Shown one piece after another: positions 29,701-36,867 of a stretch of 46,822 nucleotides of DNA. Under the pieces are notes generated by a model. It made no database searches, had not been told where the DNA came from, and was given only the letters and a program-made list of their open reading frames with translations. The DNA is from Muribaculaceae bacterium (GTDB lineage Bacteria > Bacteroidota > Bacteroidia > Bacteroidales > Muribaculaceae). Every line of letters begins with the position of its first letter. The first letter of the stretch is position 1. Made by a program: the position numbers and the translations under genes. Location: positions 1 through 46,822 of the forward strand of contig JAIDYR010000050.1 of NCBI GenBank assembly GCA_029057985.1, written 5' to 3'.

Positions 29701-29928
29701 AGCAAAATCCGGATTCTCGAAAGTTGATACATCAGAAGATCTTGCAATCCCCGCCGATGACGCGCCGGACTTTGATTTCCCTGTTTTTTTCACTGTTGCG
29801 TTTTTTTTAGGTGCATAGTTCTCTGCCGAATAAGACGGCAAGCTGATTCCCATGCTTACGACAAAGCAAAAAAGGAGGGTTAGAAGCCCTCCTCCTCTTT
29901 GATTAAATATGGTAAGAAATTGAGTCAT
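23788..29928 (-). CDS. Alpha-2-macroglobulin family protein without thioester
   Basis: 2046-residue exported protein of the bacterial alpha-2-macroglobulin group (MG domains plus a helical thioester-type domain), thought to trap proteases at the cell surface or periplasm. The N-terminus has a signal-like hydrophobic stretch (LLTLLFCFVVSMGISLPSYS) followed by a basic linker. MG2-MG3-like repeats lie around residues 600-830 (ALYHPGDSIRAVIVVSECKD). A flexible Met/Glu-rich linker near residues 1220-1270 precedes the strongly conserved MPLAFFRPMLNTDEDGYVTL then FEVPNFNTEWNL. The helical domain follows, but I see no CxEQ thioester: the region reads LSGNIEPDSESALVQAAAM. The C-terminal domain has FYITRLPKGRYVLSYEVTAA. 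It is the last of three leftward genes (anti-sigma-like, Spy-like, this), separated by MITE copies. Confidence 0.9.
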   Translation of the reverse strand: MTQFLTIFNQRGGGLLTLLFCFVVSMGISLPSYSAENYAPKKNATVKKTGKSKSGASSAGIARSSDVSTFENPDFAYPVDVRKNAAPVFEEALRDNDGEKAILAAMQLSVAARQISSDSIGSIAERYDRIAATCNSPWKEMASLLKAKLLREVYTSNSWKFDQRELPADQLNSEPMLWSGQQFKSQINKALDKVFVSPDALSVIPISIISGILTDTADAEKAGFSVLDFATYQSLDIVREINRKANSIPFRQVEKDGSVASTDSSENIVDVVSGDSGREHLTVDSLLETLISADANRGAEGERALFRARLAKINYIQEANSSGNAFISGYPATLLKIYPQGSEFRAPLLIALYLGSQFNTSEIANSRKLYTLLNDALAGPATADEKNILKGIMSRLTEPSYNLTTQGRWLPATTSGIEITSRNVTGGYLLLVPVAAAQCEGQSGDKLMNENLRPTGKIQTLLQIADGGGNQNGNVNSESGIFPSERKDTLEVGPLSPGYYALVMSASHDLSGIFSGVKRSRPDIVHVCGLNVFSSDDSEIKDNKAISERLLYVTDGRNNNPVSGAKVNFTSTVYNEKGKTTSGVTDNDGKIRVPFRQCRAVITHGNDRILWDGGQGYAYAPDDNQLSGSILTDLALYHPGDSIRAVIVVSECKDNLLSVAADRKFDLVLRDANYKEIERVTLTSDDYGRAVASLQIPSEGLTGNFSLQISDSNRIFGRASVQVAEYQAPTFRVVMESPEVGRDNSSSDDEIRISGMVTTYSGSPIADAEVTISINFQPWWRPWMQARNIGNSYNVKVPTDGKGRFETILAMSSEDARDYAFGHFSAIAAASIPAGETQSSSPESFAIGEGYSLQFAGNTDINVDGKDIALPIKVSDISGHSVSRKLQYEIVKLDSRKATPDFSNPIVEGEFVSPKLSLSSSALPSGLYMLRVIMSEAVKIEDKDGNKTWRPDTLQTQLVIFRESDKTPPMPTALWVPKEAYYAQPGQKNIEVIVGASYKENAVYCQIADANGTLRREWLRPKGENMTVKVAAPKDGETVRLYLGGCHDLQTIERFVTIFPPRESRTTFFRVDTFRDRLVPGQREIWKFRLMSGWENKSVNMADNADLSDNLPDSAFVGDGAVIAVLSNSALDAITPFNWRFSPRSLLSTRTLGGIDFPWLREISSFENLGKTVNIDYSSVRFADPEFRYSGVSDLLGMRIRGTRSYTMSKQASLTGSVDVTEEVAMLYDAEASADMMSANAVKSEGYGMSEKKMNGAMLAESEVHEEEEDGEVANHDNGASVNESELRSMEMPLAFFRPMLNTDEDGYVTLEFEVPNFNTEWNLQLLGYDKQLNSTILRKSAVASKPVMVSTSMPRFLTTGDLTQISATVINNTDQPLSIDTRLDIFDIATGKVLAFESTGARLIDANSTGQASITFTVPSDYSLLGVRAVSRSDKGSDGEQGALTVLPSSTPVSDALTFYFEPGCDEKKIQLPKMTTSDKVTLNFCNNPEWLVLTALSGNIEPDSESALVQAAAMYANAVASGILSRNPSLRSGLEKMISRGDSMLISPLQQNQELKLQSLNSTPWVNNAESETERMANLSSLLDKTSMEKSIARRIDALAKTNNSDGSWSWMKGMPGSEWITRQVLSCLGSLRTSGYLPADKRLASMISNGVKYCDAVVGKDYTETVKKYRGQYPLIAEISYLYDRRSATDSKPSGVILEMKRDMLRRLPSEWRKLSVMEKATAAILLKEEGGSSNISLAKGIMESVRQFASYTPDKGMWFDTSSEGWSAPSPLWLTARCLEAFRTVEADSKSGQESISRLEQYLILSRQTRDWNLELGEAGVAAVANSILIDADKLDMETGKSSELQAFLDGTPIEISENGCLNLDPMASSGKTLTIHRHGSGPAWGGVLTQYVAPIEDVKAHETAQLKIKKSLLPIEVESGKRNAGSDAGTFRKGDRVLVTLTLETDRDMDYVLLTDRLGSWMQPKEQLTEYQPLDGLWLLRETRRADVNFYITRLPKGRYVLSYEVTAARDGRYSTGIASAQSQYYPLITSHTAGRLITIE

Positions 29929-30003
29929 ACTTACGGGTATTAGTAAGTAATATTTTTAATTCTTTAATTCACTCTCCTGATTTGCCGGGTTATGAAAGAT
30001 TAA

Positions 30004-30186
30004 GAGCCCGTTTACTAAGAACTGTTAAAATTTCATTTTGATCGAATATCAACGATAAAACGCCCATATTTTGGCCAGTTTCGATCTTTTCATCGGTCAC
30101 GATGCCCGCATCGCTCCCTCTTCAAAAATCGAAACTGCCTCAAAATCTGTACATTTTCTCGTTAACATTCTTTAGTAAACTGGCTC
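30004..30186. mobile_element. 183-bp MITE copy 1
   Basis: A non-coding element with imperfect terminal inverted repeats of about 25 bases: the left end begins GAGCCCGTTTACTAAGAA, and the right end, read in reverse, begins GAGCCAGTTTACTAAAGAA. It is flanked on both sides by TAA (30001-30003 and 30187-30189), consistent with a 3-bp TNA target duplication as made by some IS5-family elements. It also holds nested inverted repeats (GCAGTTTCGAT type, and CGATG/CATCG), so it can fold into a long hairpin. It lies 3 bases before the Spy-like stop codon and 75 bases before the alpha-2-macroglobulin start. Confidence 0.85.
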
Positions 30187-30192
30187 TAAATC

Positions 30193-30657
30193 TTATCGTT
30201 GCTCCTTCTTTTCGCGCTTGCGCTGCTGATGCATCTCGTGCATTCTATTTCTGAAGGTTTCCTCAGCCTCTTTCATTTTATATATTTGCTTTGCCGACAG
30301 AAATTTCTCAAATTTAGCGTCATAGTCCTTGACGAGCTGGCTATCGCGCACTTTGCAATCATTGACTATGTCCATCTGCGACTTATACTCAGCATCGGAA
30401 AGTTTGCCCTTAAGTCTATTTTCAGCATCCCTCATCTTTTTGAAATTTGCAAGACGCTCATCGCATAATTTATTGTATAACTCTACAAATTTAGGCTTCT
30501 GAGCATCACTCAGCTCCATTTCCTGCGCGAGATACTTTATCTTATATTCCCGGAGTTCCTTGAGCTTATTCGCATCAGGCTTTCCTCCGCCCGGATGAGC
30601 AGAGACTGCGAGCGAAACGCCAAAGAGTATGATCAATAGCATTAAAATCTTCTTCAT
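30193..30657 (-). CDS. Spy/CpxP-like periplasmic protein
   Basis: 154 residues. A signal peptide (MKKILMLLIILFGVSLAVSA) is followed by a highly charged, all-helical mature part. It includes YLAQEMELSDAQKPKFVELY, which resembles the LTxxQ-type repeat of Spy/CpxP proteins, and the LSAKQIYKMKEAEETF second repeat. The tail is very basic (QQRKREKKEQR). Such proteins are periplasmic chaperones or stress sensors and in Bacteroidetes often sit beside a sigma factor and a single-TM protein, as here. MITE copies flank the gene on both sides in the same orientation. Confidence 0.82.
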   Translation of the reverse strand: MKKILMLLIILFGVSLAVSAHPGGGKPDANKLKELREYKIKYLAQEMELSDAQKPKFVELYNKLCDERLANFKKMRDAENRLKGKLSDAEYKSQMDIVNDCKVRDSQLVKDYDAKFEKFLSAKQIYKMKEAEETFRNRMHEMHQQRKREKKEQR

Positions 30658-30700
30658 ATCAGCTTCGTAAAATATGTTATCACTTATTTTATTTACATAA

Positions 30701-30883
30701 GAGCCCGTTTACTAAGAACTGTTAAAATTTCATTTTGATCGAATATCAACGATAAAACGCCCATATTTTAGCCATTTTCGATCTTTTCATCAGTCACGAT
30801 GCCCGCATCGCTCCTTCTTCAAAAATCGAAACTGCCTCAAAATCTGTACATTTTCTCGTTAACATTCTTTAGTAAACTGGCTC
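30701..30883. mobile_element. 183-bp MITE copy 2
   Basis: Same length and orientation as the copy at 30004-30186, with 4 mismatches over 183 bases by my count. It is flanked by TAA at 30698-30700 and 30884-30886. It lies 19 bases after the stop codon of the anti-sigma-like gene and 43 bases before the Spy-like start codon (minus strand). No ORF of its own, so transposition would need a transposase from elsewhere. Confidence 0.85.
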
Positions 30884-30902
30884 TAAGTTCAAAAAGATGA
30901 AC

Positions 30903-31355
30903 TTAAATGATATTGTCATACTCGGGCTTTATTTCATATCCGAAGTCTTTCTCAAACTCGGAAATGGAGGCGTAATCATCCGTCACGGCCTCTTCCAACT
31001 CAAAATCATCGATATCATCGGCCGGCGCTGTCGATTCATAAAAGTACTCGAATGTGTCGGAATCGTCCATGGCAAGCACCACACTCTGCGGCGGATTGTC
31101 AAGATCGGCCGATTGTGCATTCTGCGAGGCAATGTGAAACATCTTCATCATACACCATATTCCGGCAAACATGGCCGCCATATAGACGTATGGCTTGATT
31201 CTCTGCCAACGCGACATCTCTACGACCTTCGGACGCTCGGGATATTCGGGGAGCTTTGACATCGTCGATGAGACAAACTCCTCAAAGTAACCCTCCGGAA
31301 CTTTCATACCTGTCTGTCGCCCGGCGTGACTAAGCAATTTATCTTCTTTTCCCAT
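30903..31355 (-). CDS. Single-TM anti-sigma-like membrane protein
   Basis: 150 residues. The cytoplasmic N-terminal part has KVPEGYFEEFVSSTMSKLPE, a pattern I associate with small membrane proteins encoded next to ECF sigma factors in Bacteroidales. One membrane helix follows (about residues 55-73, YVYMAAMFAGIWCMMKMF) and then a very acidic C-terminal part (DDIDDFELEEAVTDDYASIS). It is divergent from the sigma-protease fusion gene 220 bases away and codirectional with the Spy-like gene. A role as membrane regulator of the sigma factor is inference from context and topology; there is no recognised anti-sigma zinc motif. Confidence 0.75.
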   Translation of the reverse strand: MGKEDKLLSHAGRQTGMKVPEGYFEEFVSSTMSKLPEYPERPKVVEMSRWQRIKPYVYMAAMFAGIWCMMKMFHIASQNAQSADLDNPPQSVVLAMDDSDTFEYFYESTAPADDIDDFELEEAVTDDYASISEFEKDFGYEIKPEYDNII

Positions 31356-31575
31356 AATTTACGGGTATTTATATCGTAATTATTCAATTCAACATCTTAT
31401 TGACTATATCCACGCAGAAAAGTTTAATTCAGTATTCCAATTTTTTTATCTATTTCGTAAAAATATTGTATTCTTGCATATTTTAACATTTTTAAGTCCG
31501 CGCATTATACCTCAGATAGGAAATATCACGTTTTTTTATTAACTTTACGCGTATTTTTAACTCAATTTTAAAATC

Positions 31576-33792
31576 ATGGCGTTCTCTACGGCTATCGACG
31601 AAAAACAACTCATTGAGGATCTACAACGGGAATCGACAGCCAACAAGGCTTTCGAATTGCTCATGCGTACTTTCTCGGAACCCCTCTATTGGCAGATCCG
31701 TAAGATGGTCTATAACCATGATGATGCCAATGATCTCCTTCAGAATGTATTTCTTAAAGCCTGGAATAATATCCATAATTTTCGCGGAGATGCAAAACTT
31801 TCCACATGGCTTTATAAAATAGCCGTTAATGAAGCTATCAATTTCATTAATCGCGAGAAATCCCGACAGAATATCTCAGCGGATACCGACGACACATCCT
31901 TTCTGCTCGATCGTCTTGAAGCTGATGAATACTTCGACGGCGACGAATTGCATGAGGATTTACTCAAAGAAATAGCCAAACTGCCGGAGAAACAACGCCT
32001 TGTCTTCAATATGAAATACTTCGATGAAATGAAATATGAGGAAATCTCCGATATTCTCGGGACTTCCGTAGGAGCGCTGAAAGCCTCCTACCATCACGCC
32101 GTCAAGAAATTGACTAAGGCATTCGGACTCGCTGCCACATTAGGCTTCTTAATCCTAACCTCTCTCACAGTAATGGCAGTTCCTGCTTCTCCCGACATCT
32201 TGACCCATACCCAACCCGACGGCTCCGTCATGGAGTTCCGGCTGATCGGCGATGAGAATCATCATTATATGGTATCTTTAGAAGGACAGGAGCTCCGTAT
32301 AGATCCCGACGGATGGATGCGTCCGATAGCAAAGTCCGAAAGAGTCTATGCTTCAGAATCCGGTCAACTTCCTGCTGTCAATCCCCCGAAATATCTTCTT
32401 TCGGGATCTTCTTTTCCGTGCGAGGGGAGCCCGAGAGCGTTGGTTGTGCTGGTAATGTTTAAAGAGCGTTTCTTCTCGGTTGAGAATCCTCAGGACTATT
32501 ACTCAAGGATGCTCAACGAAGAGGGATTCTCTGATAACTTCGCCACCGGATCGGCCCGGGATTTCTTTATTGAAAATTCCGGAGGCAGATTTGCTCCGCA
32601 GTTTGACGTCTACGGACCCGTGAAGATGCAGCAACCGATGAGCTATTATGGAGAGAATGATATTTACGGCTATGATCTTCATCCCGAAGAGATTGTGATC
32701 GAAGCCCTCGATGCTCTCGTCGGGAAAGTGGATTTCACCAAATATGACACTGACGGCGACGGAGTCATCGATAATGTCTATATCTTTTATGCCGGATATG
32801 GCGAACAAGATTCCGGAACCCAGACACTCATCTGGCCTCACTCGGCAGATATACTCGACTTTGAACTTGATCGGGATTATTACTTCGACGGACTCCTACT
32901 TAACCGCTACGCTATGAGTAATGAACTCAGAGCCAACACTACCGTCCCCGACGGCATCGGCACTTTCGTCCATGAGTTCAGCCATGTCCTCGGCCTTCCC
33001 GATTTTTATGCTACTGCTTATACAGGGGCTTTCACTCCGGGGCGCTTCTCGACCATGGATATGGCTCCTTATAATAATAATGGTCGCACTCCCGCTTATT
33101 ATTCTATCTTCGAGAGAATGTGTCTGGGATGGGCTGACCCCATTGAGATTACCGAACCGGGAGAATACAGCCTGCGCCCCATCCATGAGAGCAATACGGG
33201 ATTCCTGATTCCGACAGAGAATCCGGATGAATTCTATTTGCTTGAGAATCGTCAGCAGGTCATCTATGACAAGTATATTCCGGGTCATGGAATGCTCGTA
33301 TGGCATATCGATTTCGATCAGGATATCTGGGATCGCAATGTTCTTAACAACAACCGCAATCATCAACGCATCGATCTCGTAGAGGCCGATAATCGCCAAT
33401 CGGATGCCACGCGTCAATCCGACCCCTTCCCCGGCCACAGTACAGTTACCAGATTTACCACAAAATCCTCTCCGGCACTCCTTTCATGGGCCGGAAAACC
33501 TCTTCCGGTCACTGACATTACTGATATCAGGGAAGATGAGGACGGGACAATACGCTTCAATGCAGCCGGCACAACGCTCGGTATCGACAACTCATTATCA
33601 CCGTCTTCCTCTAACGACATTACCTCCAGCGACGGCCGGCTCTTTAACCATTCAGATTCTGAGACGGCAATGATCTACGACACCTCCGGACGACTTATCT
33701 CCTCTCTTCTGCCCGGCCAAAGCGTAGTCCTTCCCGCCGGCTTATACATCGTCAGATCAGGAGAAGACACCATCAAACTTCTGAATAGATAA
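31576..33792 (+). CDS. ECF-type sigma factor fused in frame to a secreted M6 zinc metalloprotease
   Basis: One uninterrupted 738-codon ORF. Residues about 20-97 are sigma region 2 (YNHDDANDLLQNVFLKAWNN, GDAKLSTWLYKIAVNEAINF). Residues about 128-181 are region 4 (LLKEIAKLPEKQRLVF, YEEISDILGTSVGALKASYH). The sigma part ends where such proteins normally end and runs straight into a hydrophobic segment (residues 183-201, AATLGFLILTSLTVMA) that looks like a signal peptide with a VMA cleavage site. Then comes an M6-type metalloprotease with HEFSHVLGLPD (H466, E467, H470) and STMDMAPYNNNG. The last 60 residues (AMIYDTSGRLISSLLPGQ, LPAGLYIVRSG) resemble a type A sorting tail. There is no ATG between residues 152 and 200, so a separate protease would need a TTG start (codon 179) or another non-ATG start. 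The fusion is seen; its meaning is inferred. Confidence 0.88.
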   Translation: MAFSTAIDEKQLIEDLQRESTANKAFELLMRTFSEPLYWQIRKMVYNHDDANDLLQNVFLKAWNNIHNFRGDAKLSTWLYKIAVNEAINFINREKSRQNISADTDDTSFLLDRLEADEYFDGDELHEDLLKEIAKLPEKQRLVFNMKYFDEMKYEEISDILGTSVGALKASYHHAVKKLTKAFGLAATLGFLILTSLTVMAVPASPDILTHTQPDGSVMEFRLIGDENHHYMVSLEGQELRIDPDGWMRPIAKSERVYASESGQLPAVNPPKYLLSGSSFPCEGSPRALVVLVMFKERFFSVENPQDYYSRMLNEEGFSDNFATGSARDFFIENSGGRFAPQFDVYGPVKMQQPMSYYGENDIYGYDLHPEEIVIEALDALVGKVDFTKYDTDGDGVIDNVYIFYAGYGEQDSGTQTLIWPHSADILDFELDRDYYFDGLLLNRYAMSNELRANTTVPDGIGTFVHEFSHVLGLPDFYATAYTGAFTPGRFSTMDMAPYNNNGRTPAYYSIFERMCLGWADPIEITEPGEYSLRPIHESNTGFLIPTENPDEFYLLENRQQVIYDKYIPGHGMLVWHIDFDQDIWDRNVLNNNRNHQRIDLVEADNRQSDATRQSDPFPGHSTVTRFTTKSSPALLSWAGKPLPVTDITDIREDEDGTIRFNAAGTTLGIDNSLSPSSSNDITSSDGRLFNHSDSETAMIYDTSGRLISSLLPGQSVVLPAGLYIVRSGEDTIKLLNR

Positions 33793-33871
33793 TATTTACT
33801 TCTGAATAGATAATATTTACTTCTGAATAGATAATATTTACTTCTGAATAGATAATATTTACTTCTGAATA
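33777..33871 (+). repeat. 21-bp tandem repeat at the end of the sigma-protease gene
   Basis: The unit ACTTCTGAATAGATAATATTT is present four times exactly (33777-33860) with a partial fifth copy of 11 bases. The first unit encodes the last residues and the TAA stop; because 21 is a multiple of three, each later unit repeats the same in-frame stop. Confidence 0.95.
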
Positions 33872-33931
33872 ATAGCATATATGAAAGCGGGACGCAATCA
33901 ATCGCGTCCCGCTTTCATATATGCTATTATT
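33868..33931. terminator. 28-bp perfect hairpin terminator between convergent genes
   Basis: Arms 33868-33895 and 33904-33931 pair perfectly over 28 bp around an 8-base loop. The core is GCGGGACGC/GCGTCCCGC and the base of the stem is AT-rich. The plus-strand exit is T-rich (CTATTATTTATCTTAATTT). It serves the sigma-protease gene and probably dnaJ from the other side. Confidence 0.88.
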
Positions 33932-33952
33932 TATCTTAATTTCCGTATTATA

Positions 33953-35176
33953 TCAATCTACGCCGCGGTTCTCCTTATTGAATATATGGCGCAGGCGGGA
34001 AAAGATACGCTTTGCAGTCGATTCCGTCGGCACGATATTGGGTTGATCCTTGAGGCTCTCGATAGCGCTCTTCTCTGCATCTGTCAGATTCTCCGGAACG
34101 TAGACCATGACGTTGACGAGCAGATCGCCTCTTAGAGAGGAGTTCATCTTCGGCAATCCCTTACCACGCAGACGAAGCACTTTACCGGGTTGAGTACCGG
34201 CAGCAATCTTCAGACGCGCCCTGCCCTCTACGGTCGGGACTTCAGCGCTGCCGCCTAAAGCTGCGGTCGGGAAGTCAAGCATCAGATTATATATCAGGTC
34301 AATTCCATCGCGGATCAGCTCGGCATTCTTCTCTTCCTGAATGACGATAAGCAGATCGCCGTTGACGCCGCCGTGGCGAGGAGCATTACCTTGTCCGCGC
34401 AGAGTCAGAACGTCGCCGTCGCTGACACCTGCGGGAATCTTGAAGCTTACGATCTCATCTTTCTTCTCAACGCCGGTGCCGTGGCAATAAGAGCAAGGCT
34501 CAGAAATGATCTTTCCTTCGCCGTTGCAATCCGGACATACTCGCTGAGTCTGCTGCGGACCAAACATTGTCTGTTGCACTCCGGTCACATAGCCCGAACC
34601 ATGGCAGCGTTCGCAAGTCTTGAAGGCTGTGCCGTCTTTAGCGCCGGTGCCCTTACAATGTTCGCAAGCGACCATGCGGGGGATCTTCAGCTTCTTCTCG
34701 ACTCCGTTCATTATATCTTTCAAAGTGACCTTGACGGTGATTCGCAGGTCTGTGCCCTTATTGACACGCTTCCGCGGAGCGCCTCCACCGGCTGCACCGC
34801 CGAATCCACCGAAACCGCTGCTGAAGTGACCACCTCCGCCACCTCCGAAGACATCGCCGAAAATATCGCCGAAGTTGGCGAATATATCCTCCATGCTCAT
34901 GCCGCCGGAGTAGTAACCGCCTGCGCCACCGGCTCCGCCGAAGCCCTGCGGACCCATGGAGTGGCCGAAGCGATCGTACTTAGCGCGCTTGTCGGCATCG
35001 CTCAGTACGTCGTAAGCTTCCGCTGCCTCCTTAAACTTCTCCTCCGCTTCCTTATCATCGGGATTTCGGTCAGGATGGTATTTTACGGCCATCTTACGAT
35101 AGGCCTTCTTTATTTCATCGGCTGAAGCGTCCTTACTGACGCCCAGCACTTCATAATAATCTCTTTTTTCTGCCAT
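33953..35176 (-). CDS. dnaJ: Chaperone protein DnaJ
   Basis: Hsp40 co-chaperone that stimulates DnaK ATPase and binds unfolded proteins; 407 residues. The J domain has [20 protein letters not shown] and the HPDRNPDD motif. A Gly/Phe-rich region ([18 protein letters not shown]) follows. The zinc domain has four CxxCxGxG repeats ([32 protein letters not shown]). The C-terminal substrate domains end in a Lys/Arg-rich tail after [11 protein letters not shown]. It lies 55 bases after grpE in the same operon; dnaK is not in the window. Confidence 0.98.
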   Translation of the reverse strand: MAEKRDYYEVLGVSKDASADEIKKAYRKMAVKYHPDRNPDDKEAEEKFKEAAEAYDVLSDADKRAKYDRFGHSMGPQGFGGAGGAGGYYSGGMSMEDIFANFGDIFGDVFGGGGGGHFSSGFGGFGGAAGGGAPRKRVNKGTDLRITVKVTLKDIMNGVEKKLKIPRMVACEHCKGTGAKDGTAFKTCERCHGSGYVTGVQQTMFGPQQTQRVCPDCNGEGKIISEPCSYCHGTGVEKKDEIVSFKIPAGVSDGDVLTLRGQGNAPRHGGVNGDLLIVIQEEKNAELIRDGIDLIYNLMLDFPTAALGGSAEVPTVEGRARLKIAAGTQPGKVLRLRGKGLPKMNSSLRGDLLVNVMVYVPENLTDAEKSAIESLKDQPNIVPTESTAKRIFSRLRHIFNKENRGVD

Positions 35177-35231
35177 TCGTGGAATCTCCTATGCTTTAAA
35201 GTGATTCATAATAGATTAAAGGAGTGGCTGA

Positions 35232-35819
35232 TTATTGACCGACTACGACTTTCGCATGGCGAAGGACCTTGTCGTTGATCATATATCCCTTTTCCACTGT
35301 ATCAAGTATCTTACCCTTCTTATCCTCATCCGGAACCGGCACGACTGAGATCGCCTCGTGCTTGTCGGCATCATATACGTCATCGGCCGGGTCAAACGGT
35401 TTCACTCCGTTGGCCGCAAGGTATTTTACCAGTTTATTATAGATAAGCTGCATCCCTTCTTCCACAACTTTCGAATCCTCGGCTCCTTCAGCAGCTTTCA
35501 GTCCGCGTTCGAAGTCATCAACTATAGGAAGCAGACCTTTGAGTACATTCTCACCTGCATTGCGGATAATCTCCGATTTTTCCTTAAGAGTGCGCTTGCG
35601 GAAATTATCAAATTCCGCCATGAGGAAAAGGTATTCTTTCTTCTCCTTGGCGAGTTCTTCACGAAGCTTTTCCTCTTCGCTCTTTTGTTCTTCCTCTGCT
35701 GCATCTTCGGGGGAATCTTCTTCCTCCTGAGCTGCGAAATCATCACTTATCTCAATATTCTCAGGTTGCGTAACCTGCGGATCTTCCTCTTCACGGAAGT
35801 TATCATGTTCTTTACTCAT
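35232..35819 (-). CDS. grpE: Nucleotide exchange factor GrpE
   Basis: Exchange factor for DnaK, 195 residues. The first 60 are very acidic (EEEDSPEDAAEEEQKSEEEK), followed by the long coiled coil (KEYLFLMAEFDNFRKRTLKE) and the beta domain KYLAANGVKPFDPADDVYDA then DKHEAISVVP, ending VEKGYMINDKVLRHAKVVVG. These are the standard GrpE marks. The 160-base gap upstream shows no TTTG/TAnnTTTG promoter and no CIRCE element, so its stress control cannot be read here. Confidence 0.97.
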   Translation of the reverse strand: MSKEHDNFREEEDPQVTQPENIEISDDFAAQEEEDSPEDAAEEEQKSEEEKLREELAKEKKEYLFLMAEFDNFRKRTLKEKSEIIRNAGENVLKGLLPIVDDFERGLKAAEGAEDSKVVEEGMQLIYNKLVKYLAANGVKPFDPADDVYDADKHEAISVVPVPDEDKKGKILDTVEKGYMINDKVLRHAKVVVGQ

Positions 35820-35979
35820 ATATAGTCTTTTTGATTTTCATAGTTTAGCGTTATAATTGCAGCAATTTTTGAGCCAAAAAATGTTAATTAAAAGTCATTC
35901 TGATATTTTTCAACTCATCATAGCCGTAATTATTTAGAATTTCATAAATATAACGCCTACAATCACGCATGAGTTTATT

Positions 35980-36861
35980 TTATAGCAATAGAATCGCTTT
36001 ATATGGTGCATCTATCGCGTCGCAGGCCTTCCCGGCCGATTCTCTGTCAGGAAAAATCCCGTAGAGCGCAGCGCCGCTTCCGGTCATGGAAGCGTACTCC
36101 GCACCTTCATAATAGAGTGCCTCTTTAAGAGACTTCAACTGAGGATAACGCGGAAATAAGGATTTTTCAAAATCATTATGAATCTTATGGCGCCATTCTG
36201 CGACAGGGAGTTGAATGAGCTCGCGGAGCGATTCTTCTGACGGAGAAGGAGTCACACCGGCAAATGCCTCTTTGGTAGAGATATGCATGTCCGGTTTGAC
36301 AATGACGATCCATTTCCCGCTGAGAAATGGCTGTATTGAATAAAGCTTCTCCCCTATTCCTTCGGCATAGGCGGGGACATTGTCAACGAATACAGGACAA
36401 TCCGCTCCCAGGCACATCGCCATCTCCCTTAATTCATCGGATGTAGGAACAGGCATTCCGCGACGGGCAAGCAGCTCTGCGATAAGCTTCATGGCAAATA
36501 CTGCATCGGCACTTCCGCCTCCCATTCCGGCTCCATCCGGAAGATGCTTGTCAAGTCGCACGCATATCCGACCGAGATTCCCGCCTGACCACCTCAACAT
36601 CGCCTCTACTCCTTTATATACCAAATTCTTCTCCAACGGGCAATCTACGGGATTGCCTGTAAAGATAAACTCCACTCCTTCGCCTTTCTCTTTCATAGGA
36701 GTCAATTCAAGAATATCACAAAACGATTCCGGATTCCCGGGAGTTCCGGCGAAAAGACCGACAGGATAAAACACAGTCTCAAGCAGATGATATCCGTCAT
36801 CACGCTTCCCGACGATATTCAATCCTATATTTATTTTTGCATTTACAAATTTAATCATCAA
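35980..36861 (-). CDS. ispE: 4-diphosphocytidyl-2-C-methyl-D-erythritol kinase
   Basis: GHMP kinase of the MEP pathway; phosphorylates CDP-methylerythritol on the way to isoprenoid precursors. 293 residues with FVNAKINIGLNIVGKRDDGY at the N-terminus and the ATP-binding loop LPDGAGMGGGSADAVFAMKL, plus SMTGSGAALYGIFP near the C-terminus. Two consecutive ATGs begin the gene; either may be used. The start lies 6 bases after the MATE transporter stop, so the two form an operon. Confidence 0.96.
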   Translation of the reverse strand: MMIKFVNAKINIGLNIVGKRDDGYHLLETVFYPVGLFAGTPGNPESFCDILELTPMKEKGEGVEFIFTGNPVDCPLEKNLVYKGVEAMLRWSGGNLGRICVRLDKHLPDGAGMGGGSADAVFAMKLIAELLARRGMPVPTSDELREMAMCLGADCPVFVDNVPAYAEGIGEKLYSIQPFLSGKWIVIVKPDMHISTKEAFAGVTPSPSEESLRELIQLPVAEWRHKIHNDFEKSLFPRYPQLKSLKEALYYEGAEYASMTGSGAALYGIFPDRESAGKACDAIDAPYKAILLL

Positions 36862-36867
36862 TATGAG

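Noticed and set aside
30050..30057. Promoter carried by the MITE (TATCGTTG on the minus strand)
   Set aside because: One mismatch in the -7 box and no -33 TTTG at a suitable distance; too weak to list.
30004..30186. Coding capacity or own transposase in the 183-bp element
   Set aside because: No open frame of useful size on either strand; it is a non-autonomous repeat.
35820..35979. CIRCE element or standard promoter before grpE
   Set aside because: No TTAGCACTC inverted repeat and no TTTG/TAnnTTTG pair on the minus strand were found.
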